A stretch of 64,000 bases of DNA from Elusimicrobia bacterium RIFOXYA12_FULL_51_18 (GCA_001800245.1 MGVA01000028.1:118452-182451); one strand, 5' to 3'. Shown: positions 26,819 to 36,536, numbered from the stretch's first letter. The notes: generated from the letters alone by a model not told the origin. A program made the numbers and translations.

Positions 26819-28384
26819 ATGCCGAAAAACGTTCCCGAAATAGAAATAAATCCGCAGTTCCGCAGGGCGCTGGACCTGTTGGACGGCACTTCTAAAAACG
26901 TCTTTATCACAGGCAAAGCGGGCACCGGCAAATCCACGTTGCTTAAGTATTTCAGGGAACATACCCGCAAAAACATAGTTGTGCTGGCGCCCACCGGGGT
27001 CGCCGCGCTGAATGTCGGAGGCGAGACAATTCATTCGTTCTTCCGGTTCAAGCCGGATATCACGCCGGATAAAGTTAAAAAAATAAAAGGCCGCAACGCC
27101 GGTATTTACAGGGAACTGCACGCGATCGTTATAGACGAGGTCTCCATGGTCAGGGCCGACCTGCTGGACTGCGTGGACGCTTTTCTGCGTCTGAACGGCC
27201 CCTCGGGCTTAAGCCCTTTCGGCGGCCTGCAGATGATCTTTATCGGGGACCTTTACCAGCTGCCTCCGGTTGTTTCCTCCAGCGAGCGCGGGCTTTTCTC
27301 CTCGCATTACGCCGGGCCGTATTTTTTCAACGCCAAAATTTTCGAAGACCTTGAAATGGAATTTCTGGAGCTTGAAAAAGTATACCGGCAGAAAGACGCC
27401 GCTTTTATAACCATTCTTAACTCCATCAGGAATAATTCCGCCACCGGGCGGGACCTGTCCGCGCTGAATAAGCGGGTGGGCGCCGTCCTGGAAAAAGGTC
27501 CGGAGAACGGCTATGCCGTCCATCTGCTATCAACCAATAAGGCCGCGTACGAAATAAATTCCGCGCATCTTCACGCTCTTAAGGGCGAAGCGCGCGTTTA
27601 CCGCGCGCGGACAGAAGGCGACTTCTCAAAAGAATCATATCCCGCGGACGAGGAATTGGTCCTTAAAAACGGCGCCCAGGTAATGCTTTTGAATAATGAA
27701 CCCAACGGCCGCTGGGTCAACGGGTCTATGGGCGAGGTGGTGGATATCACGGATGAGCCGGGCGAAAGCGGGGATAGGGTGATGGTGCGCCTGACCGACG
27801 GGAGCCTGGAAAAAGTGGCGCCGCATGCCTGGGAACTGTTCCACTTCAGTTATGACCCTGAGGCCGGAAAAGTTGTGGCTGAGACGGCGGGCGTTTTTAT
27901 GCAGTATCCGCTCAAGCTTGCCTGGGGCATAACTATCCATAAAAGCCAGGGCAAGACTTTTGAAAGAGCCGTCATCGATTTCGGGCGCGGCATGTTCGCC
28001 CACGGGCAGGCGTATGTGGCCTTAAGCCGCTGCGTTTCCCTGGAGGGTATGTCGCTTACCCGGGCCATGCGCAAGTCCGATATCCTTATGGACCGGCGGG
28101 TGGTCGCGTTCATTACAGGGCATCAGTACATGCTGAGCGACCGGGCTTTGCCGCTGGCGGACAAGATAACGCTGATAAATGAGGCCATAGCCGGCGGAAA
28201 GAATCTGGAGATCACCTACTTAAAGGACAGCGATGAAAAGAGCCGCAGGGTGGTCAAGCCTTTCCGCCTGGGTAAGAAGGTGTACATGGAGCGGGAATTT
28301 CTGGGTATGGACTGTTTCTGCCTCGACCGAAAAGGCGAGCGAGTTTTCAGGGTGGACAGAATTCTTGAATTAAAACTCGCCTGA
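26819..28384 (+). CDS. Pif1-family helicase with C-terminal WYL-like domain
   Basis: Walker A VFITGKAGTGKSTLL, APTGVAALNVGGETIHSFF, Walker B VIDEVSMVRADLLD, GITIHKSQGKTFERAVID; C-terminal INEAIAGGKNLEITYLKDSDEKSRRVVKPFRL...RVFRVDRILEL. Confidence 0.88.
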   Translation: MPKNVPEIEINPQFRRALDLLDGTSKNVFITGKAGTGKSTLLKYFREHTRKNIVVLAPTGVAALNVGGETIHSFFRFKPDITPDKVKKIKGRNAGIYRELHAIVIDEVSMVRADLLDCVDAFLRLNGPSGLSPFGGLQMIFIGDLYQLPPVVSSSERGLFSSHYAGPYFFNAKIFEDLEMEFLELEKVYRQKDAAFITILNSIRNNSATGRDLSALNKRVGAVLEKGPENGYAVHLLSTNKAAYEINSAHLHALKGEARVYRARTEGDFSKESYPADEELVLKNGAQVMLLNNEPNGRWVNGSMGEVVDITDEPGESGDRVMVRLTDGSLEKVAPHAWELFHFSYDPEAGKVVAETAGVFMQYPLKLAWGITIHKSQGKTFERAVIDFGRGMFAHGQAYVALSRCVSLEGMSLTRAMRKSDILMDRRVVAFITGHQYMLSDRALPLADKITLINEAIAGGKNLEITYLKDSDEKSRRVVKPFRLGKKVYMEREFLGMDCFCLDRKGERVFRVDRILELKLA

Positions 28385-28490
28385 TATATCCGGCGAGCCG
28401 CGATTATAGGATAGAAGCGGTTTTTACGTTCGGTTTTTAAATTTAGATGGGAAGAGCACGTTTTGTCGGTGCGGCATAAGGAAATCTCTA

Positions 28491-29711
28491 ATGATGCGCA
28501 GTCTGCTGGACCGTTGGAACAAAACCGATCCCATCCTCAGAGCCTTTCTCGCTGGAGTGTTTTTCCTGGGTATCAACGCCGGGATACTGTCCACCGCCTT
28601 CAATAATTATCTGAATGATAGTTTCCGTATGTCCGCCGGGGAGAGGGGGTTTCTGGAATTTCCGCGCGAATTCCCCGGCTTCATCCTTATATTCGTTACC
28701 GGCCTGCTGGCCGCTCTGCCCATCCGTTCCTGGGCCGTTATAACCGGAATCCTTTCCGCGGTCGGCGTATTGGGGCTCGGTTTTATGTCCCCGTCGGTAA
28801 AAACGATGATGGTTTGGATGCTGCTCTGGAGCATGGGCGGGCATCTTTACATGGCGGTCGAGAGCGTAATGGGCCTGCGACTGGCGAAAGAGGGTAATCA
28901 CGGGCGCAGGCTGGGGCAGATAAGCGGTATGGCCAATCTGGCCGCCATAGCGGGCGCCGGCGTCATATGGCTGCTGGCCAAAGCCGCCGGCGTATACGTT
29001 TACAAAGCCGCGTTCCTGGTGGCGGCCCTGGCGGCGCTGGCCTCTGCTGCGCTTTTTGCGCGGGTGAAGACCGCGACATCGGAGCCGGGCGGAAAGCGGT
29101 TCGTATTCCGCCCTAAATATAAATATTTTTATTACCTGAACATTATTTTCGGCGCCAGGAAGCAGATCTTCCTGACCTTCGCGCCGTGGGTGCTGGTGAC
29201 GATCTACGGCGTCACGCCCGCAGTTATGGCGGCGCTGATGTTTGCCGCCGCTTTCCTTGGCGTGGTATTCAGGCAGGCTTTCGGCATAGTGGTGGACAAG
29301 TTCGGCGAGCGTAAAATGTTCATCGCCGACGCGATTATACTCGTGGGGATCTGCGCCGGCTTCGCGCTTTCGGCGGACAAATGGCTCCTCTATTCTCTAT
29401 TTATACTGGATAACCTGATGTTCGCCACCCGCATCGCGCGTACCACCTACCTTAACAAAATCGCGGAGCATAAGTCCGATATCGCCCCTACCATCTCGCT
29501 GGGGATCACCATGGACCATGTGGTTTCGATGACCGTGCCGGCTCTAGGGGGGATATTGTGGGCGGCTTACGGCTACAAATCCGTGTTCATGGCCGCTTCA
29601 CTGCTTTCTATAGCGGGTTTTGCCGTAGCCCTTTCTGTTGACGACAAAGTTAAGACCCGCCGTATGGCTCCGCCGGTCGCAGCCGTGCCGGAACCTTTTT
29701 CCGCCGACTGA
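28491..29711 (+). CDS. Major facilitator superfamily transporter
   Basis: About 12 hydrophobic segments with MFS-like spacing (GIVVDKFGERKMFIADAIILVG). Confidence 0.75.
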   Translation: MMRSLLDRWNKTDPILRAFLAGVFFLGINAGILSTAFNNYLNDSFRMSAGERGFLEFPREFPGFILIFVTGLLAALPIRSWAVITGILSAVGVLGLGFMSPSVKTMMVWMLLWSMGGHLYMAVESVMGLRLAKEGNHGRRLGQISGMANLAAIAGAGVIWLLAKAAGVYVYKAAFLVAALAALASAALFARVKTATSEPGGKRFVFRPKYKYFYYLNIIFGARKQIFLTFAPWVLVTIYGVTPAVMAALMFAAAFLGVVFRQAFGIVVDKFGERKMFIADAIILVGICAGFALSADKWLLYSLFILDNLMFATRIARTTYLNKIAEHKSDIAPTISLGITMDHVVSMTVPALGGILWAAYGYKSVFMAASLLSIAGFAVALSVDDKVKTRRMAPPVAAVPEPFSAD

Positions 29712-29789
29712 CCTTCGCAGGTTACTTCTTCCAAAATTTCCCAAAATGAGCGACAGTACGTTGTCGCGTTGATGTGGTCGGATGTTTGT

Positions 29790-29970
29790 ATAAGTTCCAC
29801 CAGACGTCTTAATGAGCAGGTCAAGCGGAACAAGGATAAGTTTCCGGAAGATTTTGTCTTTCGGCTTACTCCGAAGGAGGCCTCGGAGTTGGTTGCGCAA
29901 ACCGCGAGAGCAGTCCAGCCTATGATGCGGTCGCATTTTGCGACCGCATACAAAAGTGCCGGAAAAGCGG
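29790..29970 (+). pseudogene. Remnant of an ORF6N-domain protein
   Basis: RRLNEQVKRNKDKFPEDFVFRLTPKEASELV...MMRSHFATAYK matches the ORF6N pattern, but the N-terminal half is missing and the C-terminus is unrelated. Confidence 0.7.
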
Positions 29971-30007
29971 CGGCAGTCTTCCCCGCGCGAGTGGGGGGGC
30001 CGTACGA

Positions 30008-30322
30008 TCAGGTTTTTGCGGTTAGTCGGAGGATCTTTTCCAGGAGGGCTTTCTGCTGGTTATGGTCGGAAAGGTTTAGGGAATAGTGGAAATAGCCGCA
30101 GGCGTCTTTTAAGACAGCGGCCACCACGCCTCTTATATCTTCTAGTTTCTCTCCGCATAACTCAAATTCCAGGGCCAGCATTTTGTCTTTTTTGAATTCA
30201 AATTGCGATAGAAGTTCCACTTTCTCCGGGCTTATGGCCATGATCCTGCCCCAGAAAGGGGATTCCTCCATGGATATTCTGATGGAAACGGGGAGGTATT
30301 CCTTATCGCGGCTCGGTGACAT
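30008..30322 (-). CDS. Small PilZ-like domain protein
   Basis: 104 aa; PilZ-like beta pattern (YLPVSIRISMEESPFWGRIMAISPEKVELLSQF); overlaps the upstream gene. Confidence 0.4.
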   Translation of the reverse strand: MSPSRDKEYLPVSIRISMEESPFWGRIMAISPEKVELLSQFEFKKDKMLALEFELCGEKLEDIRGVVAAVLKDACGYFHYSLNLSDHNQQKALLEKILRLTAKT

Positions 30323-31451
30323 TGAAAAGCCAGCCTTTGCCCTTGTCTTCGGAGGCGAACCAGATCTTGCCGTCCCTCGCGCCCAGGGCCGTTATTTTCA
30401 TGGATTTTGATGCCCACTGCGGTATTTCCGCTTTTGATAATATGGTTTCCGGGTCGTCGGGGGAAAGTTTTATGAGCGATTTAAGTCCTTCGTCGGTAAC
30501 CCATAAAAAACGCGGATCGCAGGCGATAGCCGTCAGATTTTTTCCGGGATACGTGAAGGATCTTAATTCGGTCAACTCATCATTGGCCAGGCGTTTGGAT
30601 ATTTTATTGCCTTCCGCGTAAGCCAGCCAGATATAAAGGCCGTCGTAGCAGGCGCCGGCGGGCGGCTTGGGCCCGTACTTCGTCTTTGAGATCAAAGTGA
30701 GTTTTTCATTCTTCATCCGGCGCTCCATAGTTCCTCCGGCCGCCGCCACCCAGATATTGTCCGAGCCGTCGGCAAGGCCAACCGGCACGGTGTCCGGGAA
30801 GGAGGTTACGCCGGTGATCCTGAAATCTTTAAGGTCGTGCCTATAGATCGCCTGATTATACCAGTCGCTTACCATTACCCGGCCTTTTTCGAAAGCGAGG
30901 CCCGATGGATGAGAATAGGGAAGTTCAATTATTGAAGGCGGGGGGATTTCCCTATTATATTTATTGAAACCGTAGAACCAGCCGGAAACAAATCCGAATA
31001 TAAGCGTTATAGCTGATCCGGCCAGGAACAGCGCGGTTTTACGCTTCGCAAATCTTTCGATCTGGTCCGTATCCAGCCGCAGGGTGGTGCCGCTTATGTT
31101 GAGGGCTTTTTTGTAAAGAGGCCTTATCTCTTCCTCGGTCCATGGACTCTGGGCGCAGTCAAAGGCGCCGAGTTTCATGTAGGCTACTGCCCTGGAGGAG
31201 TCCCGTTTTTTTAAGAGCACGACTATCGGCAGAAAGGGTGCTATCCTTAAAAGTTCCCTTATCTGTATCTCGGCGGGGGTGGCCTCTCCGTCCGCTATGA
31301 AAACGGCGCGCGGGCGGGCCCTTTCAAAAATAGCCAGGGCGTCGTTCAGGTCCTGTGAAAACACGGTGTCGGCGCCCAGGTTCTTGAAGACGCTCTCAAG
31401 TATAAGGCGCTCTTTTTGCGATTCCACTATTACCTGTACCGTGTTGGGCAT
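30303..31451 (-). CDS. N-terminal degenerate receiver-like domain, one TM helix, C-terminal beta-propeller-like region
   Basis: VQVIVESQKERLILESVFKNLGADTVFSQDLNDAL...PRAVFIADGEA...IVVLLKKR; TM TALFLAGSAITLIFGFVSGWFYGF; repeated propeller-like strands (PSGLAFEKGRVMVSDWYNQAIYRHDL...). Confidence 0.6.
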   Translation of the reverse strand: MPNTVQVIVESQKERLILESVFKNLGADTVFSQDLNDALAIFERARPRAVFIADGEATPAEIQIRELLRIAPFLPIVVLLKKRDSSRAVAYMKLGAFDCAQSPWTEEEIRPLYKKALNISGTTLRLDTDQIERFAKRKTALFLAGSAITLIFGFVSGWFYGFNKYNREIPPPSIIELPYSHPSGLAFEKGRVMVSDWYNQAIYRHDLKDFRITGVTSFPDTVPVGLADGSDNIWVAAAGGTMERRMKNEKLTLISKTKYGPKPPAGACYDGLYIWLAYAEGNKISKRLANDELTELRSFTYPGKNLTAIACDPRFLWVTDEGLKSLIKLSPDDPETILSKAEIPQWASKSMKITALGARDGKIWFASEDKGKGWLFNVTEPR

Positions 31452-31466
31452 AAGTTCGTGTTCCGG

Positions 31467-33056
31467 TTACTGATTCTTCTCCACCGGGGGGTTCGGTATT
31501 TCAAAAACCGTTCCTTCCACCGGCAGGCCCCTTGAAATATGCTTCTGGTTGGCTTCGTAGATACGCTCCCAGAGGTTGGGATTGCCGTAATACTGTGAGG
31601 CTATCGAGCGTAAGGTCTCGCCCGTCGCTACCTTATGTGACTTCGGCCATTTTTCCAGCTTGGGAGGGGCCGCGGTTTTTTTGGGCTTGGGTTTTTCTAT
31701 CCTGTGCTCCGCCTCTATAATCTGCAGCTCCAGATCTTTGAGTCTGGGCTCCATATCGCGCATTCGGGACTGCATTATATTCAGGTCGGTTTCCAGCATG
31801 CCTTTGTTGGCCCGGTAGGTGGCTATTGAATTTTCAAGGCTCGCTTTTTGGGCGCGAAGGTCGTCCACCTGCGTTCTAAGCGTCCCGGCCCTTGCGGCGG
31901 CGTCGCCCACAAAGTTTTCCGCGAAACCGGGGGTATCGAAGCGGTACCCCGCGGTTACTTCGTATAGTCCGGCGGATTGGTTGACGCCTTTCCAGGGGAT
32001 CGAGGCTGTGAAATCTATTATCCAGGGCGCGGCGTTAACGCCCAGGCCCAGGGCCAGATAAGCCGGTCCGTCCAAGGCTACTCCCTTGCCCGCGCGAACC
32101 TGCAGAAGATTATTTAAGATGCCGCGCTCCACTCCGTAAAAAACCTCGGCATATGAACCGCGTAGTTTAAGGTCCATCGCGAAAAGGATGCTCCGCCAAC
32201 GGTAGGAATTGCCTAGAGTGAGCGCGGTCAGCGACCGCCCCAGGCCGATGGTTACGTCGGAGAGCGTGAGCGCGGTCTTAAGCCCCATATTTGATGAGAA
32301 GAGCAGTCCGCTTTCCAGGCCAAGGCCCAGATGGCTTTTTTCTGGGTCGCGCAGGCTGATTATTTTTAAGTTTGCGCCGTAAAGCACCGGGCGCTGGAGG
32401 TATTTTAGGATAAATTTGCTGCCAAGGCCCATGGTCAGCGAATCCAGGCTGCCGGTCTTGCGGCGGATCGCGTGGTAGCCGAGGCCGGCTATATAACTGG
32501 TGTCCGGCACGGGGCGAATGTAAGCGATGGAGGCTTCTCCTACCGCGCCGAGGGGAGATAATCTGCGCGCAAAACCGAAGCGGTTCTCAATGTTGCTAAG
32601 GTTCATGAGGCCGGCGGGATTATAGAAGACTGTGTAGGGGTCATCGGCCACGCTTGAGAACGCGGTCCCCAGAGCATTGGCTCTTGCCCCGGGACGAAGA
32701 TAGGTGAAATCTATAGCCGCGGCGTTTATCGTGAGTAGCGCGGAAACGGCCGCGAAAATACTTCTGGAAGCGAAATTTCGGATTTTGAAGCCGAAACGAA
32801 GCGGACCGAGGTTAAAAGGCTTTATGGAACTTGTAAACCGAAGACCGCGAAGTTGCGATAGTGAAAACCCCGGAGCGGCATCCGCCTGCGGGTAATGCCT
32901 GGAAAGGGTCCCGTAAAAAGCCGCGATTGCGGCCCAAAAGCGGTTCTGGGGACCGGTCCGAAACAACGAGACATTGTGCCTGAGCGGAGTGAGTTTTTTC
33001 ATACTGGCGATAACACCGATCGGAAACACACGGATTAGCGAAGCCGGAGAATGCAA
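31467..33056 (-). CDS. PorV/UPF0164-like outer-membrane protein with coiled coil and C-terminal LysM
   Basis: DFTYLRPGARANALGTAFSSVADDPYTVFYNPAGLMNL; C-terminal HKVATGETLRSIASQYYGNPNLWERIYEAN. First ~90 codons overlap a repeat; true start is probably nearer 32790. Confidence 0.8.
   Translation of the reverse strand: MHSPASLIRVFPIGVIASMKKLTPLRHNVSLFRTGPQNRFWAAIAAFYGTLSRHYPQADAAPGFSLSQLRGLRFTSSIKPFNLGPLRFGFKIRNFASRSIFAAVSALLTINAAAIDFTYLRPGARANALGTAFSSVADDPYTVFYNPAGLMNLSNIENRFGFARRLSPLGAVGEASIAYIRPVPDTSYIAGLGYHAIRRKTGSLDSLTMGLGSKFILKYLQRPVLYGANLKIISLRDPEKSHLGLGLESGLLFSSNMGLKTALTLSDVTIGLGRSLTALTLGNSYRWRSILFAMDLKLRGSYAEVFYGVERGILNNLLQVRAGKGVALDGPAYLALGLGVNAAPWIIDFTASIPWKGVNQSAGLYEVTAGYRFDTPGFAENFVGDAAARAGTLRTQVDDLRAQKASLENSIATYRANKGMLETDLNIMQSRMRDMEPRLKDLELQIIEAEHRIEKPKPKKTAAPPKLEKWPKSHKVATGETLRSIASQYYGNPNLWERIYEANQKHISRGLPVEGTVFEIPNPPVEKNQ
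32771..32935 (+). repeat. Diverged copy of repeat family B
   Basis: GCGAAATTTCGGATTTTGAAGCCGAAACGAAGC...GGCATCCGCCTGCGGGTAATGCCTGGAAAGGGTCCCGTAAAAAGCCGCGATTGCGG aligns with the reverse complement of 24448-24672. Confidence 0.7.
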
Positions 33057-33195
33057 AGTTATGCTGAGCTACCGCCCTGGTCCGGCGCAAGACCGCGCGT
33101 CTACAAAATATACTATAATAAAGAATACTTTACCGGTATTAAATTAATATTTCATTTTCTTTAAATAGCTGTTTGTCCGGGAAAAGGACCTCTAG

Positions 33196-34965
33196 ATGAA
33201 ACTCCGCTCCGTTCTGCTGCCCTTAACCGCACTGCTCTATCTTTCCGCCGCCGCCCGTGCGGGTGAAATCAAGATCACGTACCCTTCCGAGGGGGACTCT
33301 ATGCCGTCTATAAAGAGTACCTTTATTTTCGGCAATATTACGCCTTCCACCGCTTCGTTTTACATCAACGGGACTAAAATAAGCGTTTACAAGAACGGCG
33401 GCTTTATCGCCTACCTGCCGGTCAGTGAAGGTGATTTTGTTTTTAAATGCGAGCTTTTGGACGGCGTTACCGCCGCATATTTGCGAAAAATAAAGATCAG
33501 AAAGAGCCCCCAGACCCAGGTGTACGACGGGCTGCGCCTGGAGCTGGTAACTCCGCCGGGAGATCTTGACCTTTTCCCCGGAGATTTCGTTAATGTGCAG
33601 GCCGTCGGTACTCCCGGTCATACCGCCGTATTCACGATAAAGAACCTTGTTAAAGACGCCGCTATGAACGAACTGCCCCCCGGTTCCGGCCGCTATTTCG
33701 GCGTTTACAGGGTGAAAGATTCGGATGAAGCCGAAGATTCGGAACTTACCGTAAAATTTAAAACCGGGCTCTTTGCGTCCGGCGCGTACGTGAAGTCCAG
33801 AGGCCGTATCAGGGTACTGAAGAAATTAGCCATTGTGGAAACTTCCACGGATACGGTTATCCTTCGCAACGGCATAGATTCCGGCTATATGATGTTTTTG
33901 CCTAAAGGAGTCAGGCTTGTTTCCGACGGCCGGACCGGAGGCAGCCGCCGCATACGGCTGTCGTCCTCCGAGACCGGGTGGGTGGACGACTCCAAAGTGG
34001 CGGCGGCCGATGCGGCCTTCGTTCCGCAGAACGAGACCGGCACCATCCGCCTTAAAAAGACCGATGCCGGCTCTTCCGCGTCCATTTATATGCCGTATCC
34101 GGCGGCGTACAGAGCCGAGGAGCGGGAGAATTCCCTGCGGCTGACGCTCTATTATACCAAGCAGCATACCAACTGGGTGATATACGATTCGTCCGATACT
34201 TTCATAAAACAAGTGCGGTTTTACCAGACAGGCGAAAATACCGCGGTTGTGGATTTTGAGTTCACCCCCGGTTCCGAGCTCGGCGGATACGAAGTTTATC
34301 CCGGCACACGTTCCCTTAACGTGGACTTTAAGAGAATGCCTTCGGTGGCCGGTATCTGGCCTAAGCCTCTCGCGGGGCTGAGGGTGGTGCTGGATCCGGG
34401 GCATTCGCCCAAACTGCTGCCGCCTTACGACGGCGCTGTGGGCCCCATGGGGACTTTGGAATACCAGGTTAATCGTGTCACCGCCGATAAGCTCAAGGAT
34501 ACCCTTTCAAGCCTCGGCGCCACGGTCTATATGACGCGTCATGGCGACGAGACCGTTCAGCTTACGGACAGGCCCAAGCTGGCCAAAGATTATAAAGGCG
34601 ATATTTATATCAGTCTGCACAATAACGCCATCGGCGACGGAGAGGATCCGTTCGCCCAGCCGAGGGGATTTCAGATCTATCATTATCACAGGCACAGCTA
34701 CGGCCTGGCCGGCGCCATCCACCGTTCTTACGTAAAAAATATTCCTCTGCCGGACGAAGGCCTGCGCTTCGGAGATTACGCCGTGGTGCGTCTGACTTCC
34801 ATGCCCGCCGTACTGGTTGAAAGCGCCTACATGATCATGCCGGAGCAGGAAGACCTGCTCAATACGCCGGAGTTCCAGCAGAAGCTGGCGGACACGATAG
34901 CCGGAGGGGTGCTTGATTTCTTTAAGGTGCCGCCGCGGCCCGTCAAGAAGGTTAAAAATGAATAG
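33196..34965 (+). CDS. N-acetylmuramoyl-L-alanine amidase (Amidase_3 type)
   Basis: LRVVLDPGHSPKLLPPYDGAVGPMGTLEYQVN, GDIYISLHNNAIGDG, VLVESAYMIMPEQEDLL. Confidence 0.88.
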   Translation: MKLRSVLLPLTALLYLSAAARAGEIKITYPSEGDSMPSIKSTFIFGNITPSTASFYINGTKISVYKNGGFIAYLPVSEGDFVFKCELLDGVTAAYLRKIKIRKSPQTQVYDGLRLELVTPPGDLDLFPGDFVNVQAVGTPGHTAVFTIKNLVKDAAMNELPPGSGRYFGVYRVKDSDEAEDSELTVKFKTGLFASGAYVKSRGRIRVLKKLAIVETSTDTVILRNGIDSGYMMFLPKGVRLVSDGRTGGSRRIRLSSSETGWVDDSKVAAADAAFVPQNETGTIRLKKTDAGSSASIYMPYPAAYRAEERENSLRLTLYYTKQHTNWVIYDSSDTFIKQVRFYQTGENTAVVDFEFTPGSELGGYEVYPGTRSLNVDFKRMPSVAGIWPKPLAGLRVVLDPGHSPKLLPPYDGAVGPMGTLEYQVNRVTADKLKDTLSSLGATVYMTRHGDETVQLTDRPKLAKDYKGDIYISLHNNAIGDGEDPFAQPRGFQIYHYHRHSYGLAGAIHRSYVKNIPLPDEGLRFGDYAVVRLTSMPAVLVESAYMIMPEQEDLLNTPEFQQKLADTIAGGVLDFFKVPPRPVKKVKNE

Positions 34966-35815
34966 CGGCCATTTTCCCCTGTTATATTCCCTGGTTGAAG
35001 ATTTCTCCACCGGCCGGACCAGGACCGAAGAGGAACTCTGGGATTACCTTATTAGGAAGACCTCCTCCGTGATAGGCTGCCACGCCGCCACTTATTTTGA
35101 GGTTGACGAAGTCCAGAAGACGCTGACTTTCAGGCATAGCATAGGGCCCGTGGGCGCGGACCTGTCCGGAGTCAGTTTCGGTTACCAGGGAATAGTAGGT
35201 TGGTGCGCGGAAAACCGCAAACCTCTTCTGGTGAACAACGTGGAGACGGATCCAAGGTTCACTAAAAAAGTGGATCATGGCACCGGCTTTAAGACCAAAA
35301 ACGCTCTGGCCGTACCCGCGGTTTCCGGCGGCAAACTTTTAGGAGTGGTGGAGTTTATTAATGCTATAGAGGGGGCTTTCAACGAGCAGGATCTGCAGTT
35401 GGCCGCTATGATCACCCATTGCGCGGCGAGGGATATTTATATCAGCCGTCTGGAGGTCACTATCAGGCAGCTCAGCCTTAGAGGCGAAAGCACCATTAAT
35501 AATCTGTCCGGCGGGTTTATCGGAGTGGATCTGGAGGGGAAAGTGATCTTCTTCAATCCAAAGGCCAAGGAAATTTTTGCCGTGGGAGATGAGTACCTCA
35601 ATAAAAATATCATTACCCTTTTTAACCTTTCCCCGGACGTGGTCGGCGCCATAGGCGATGTGCTTAAGCAGGGGAAGACCGTGCGGCGCCAGGAATTTAG
35701 GTATTCCGTGAACGGCGCGGTCAAAGTTATCGGCTACAGTTCTATAAATATAAAGGGCGTGGACGGAAAAGTGATAGGCGCCGGCGTAATTTTTCAGGAT
35801 ATAACAAACCTGTAG
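34958..35815 (+). CDS. GAF plus PAS domain signalling protein
   Basis: GAF-like region (GIVGWCAENRKPLLVNNVETDPRFTKKVDHGTGFKTKNALAVPAV) and PAS-like region (GGFIGVDLEGKVIFFNPKAKEIF). ATG at 34958 overlaps the preceding stop. Confidence 0.8.
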   Translation: MNSGHFPLLYSLVEDFSTGRTRTEEELWDYLIRKTSSVIGCHAATYFEVDEVQKTLTFRHSIGPVGADLSGVSFGYQGIVGWCAENRKPLLVNNVETDPRFTKKVDHGTGFKTKNALAVPAVSGGKLLGVVEFINAIEGAFNEQDLQLAAMITHCAARDIYISRLEVTIRQLSLRGESTINNLSGGFIGVDLEGKVIFFNPKAKEIFAVGDEYLNKNIITLFNLSPDVVGAIGDVLKQGKTVRRQEFRYSVNGAVKVIGYSSINIKGVDGKVIGAGVIFQDITNL

Positions 35816-35871
35816 TAGGCTGAGGGGGTGAAGGTTTGTAAAGGAATTTTCTCAACTTCAGCCTTAAGTCT

Positions 35872-36501
35872 TCAGCCTTTCTTGGGACAAAGGTCTTTAA
35901 GCGGGCATTTTTCACACATGGGTTTGCGGGCGTTGCAGAGAATCCGGCCGTGGCGTATTACCGCGTGGGCGAACCAGATCCAGTCTCTTTTTTTGATAAT
36001 CCCCATTAAATCTTTTTCTATTTTCCCGGGCTCGGTTTCTCTGGTCAGGCCCAGCCGGAACGCCACTCTTTTGACGTGGGTATCCACAACCACTCCAGAG
36101 GCTATGGCGAAACCTGATCCTAATACCACGTTGGCCGTCTTCCTGGCGACTCCGCGCAGGGTCAGCAGGCTGGTCATATCTGCCGGCACTTTACCGCCGA
36201 AATTACCGGCCAGGGCGTTGGAAGTCTCTTTCAGGGCGAGAGCTTTGGAATGATAAAAGCCGGTGGAGCGGATAAGTATTTCCAGATCCATGAGCGGCGC
36301 CGAGCCCATCTCCTTCGGCCTGGGGTATTTTTTGAAGAGGGCGGGCGTGACCATGTTGACCCGCTCGTCGGTGCATTGCGCGGAGAGAATGGTGGAGATC
36401 AGCAGCTGGAACGGATTTTTATGCTTAAGCGAACACTCCGCCGCCGGATAAGATTTCTTAAGGGTTTTAACTATTTCCAGGATGCGGGTCTTTTCATCCA
36501 T
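35872..36501 (-). CDS. nth: Endonuclease III
   Basis: LISTILSAQCTDERVN, LRGVARKTANVVLG, VDTHVKRVAFRLGL, C-terminal 4Fe-4S cysteines CNARKPMCEKCPLKDLC. Confidence 0.95.
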   Translation of the reverse strand: MDEKTRILEIVKTLKKSYPAAECSLKHKNPFQLLISTILSAQCTDERVNMVTPALFKKYPRPKEMGSAPLMDLEILIRSTGFYHSKALALKETSNALAGNFGGKVPADMTSLLTLRGVARKTANVVLGSGFAIASGVVVDTHVKRVAFRLGLTRETEPGKIEKDLMGIIKKRDWIWFAHAVIRHGRILCNARKPMCEKCPLKDLCPKKG

Positions 36502-36536
36502 ATGTCAACAGCTTGTCCGGCCGGCCAACGGTTCCT

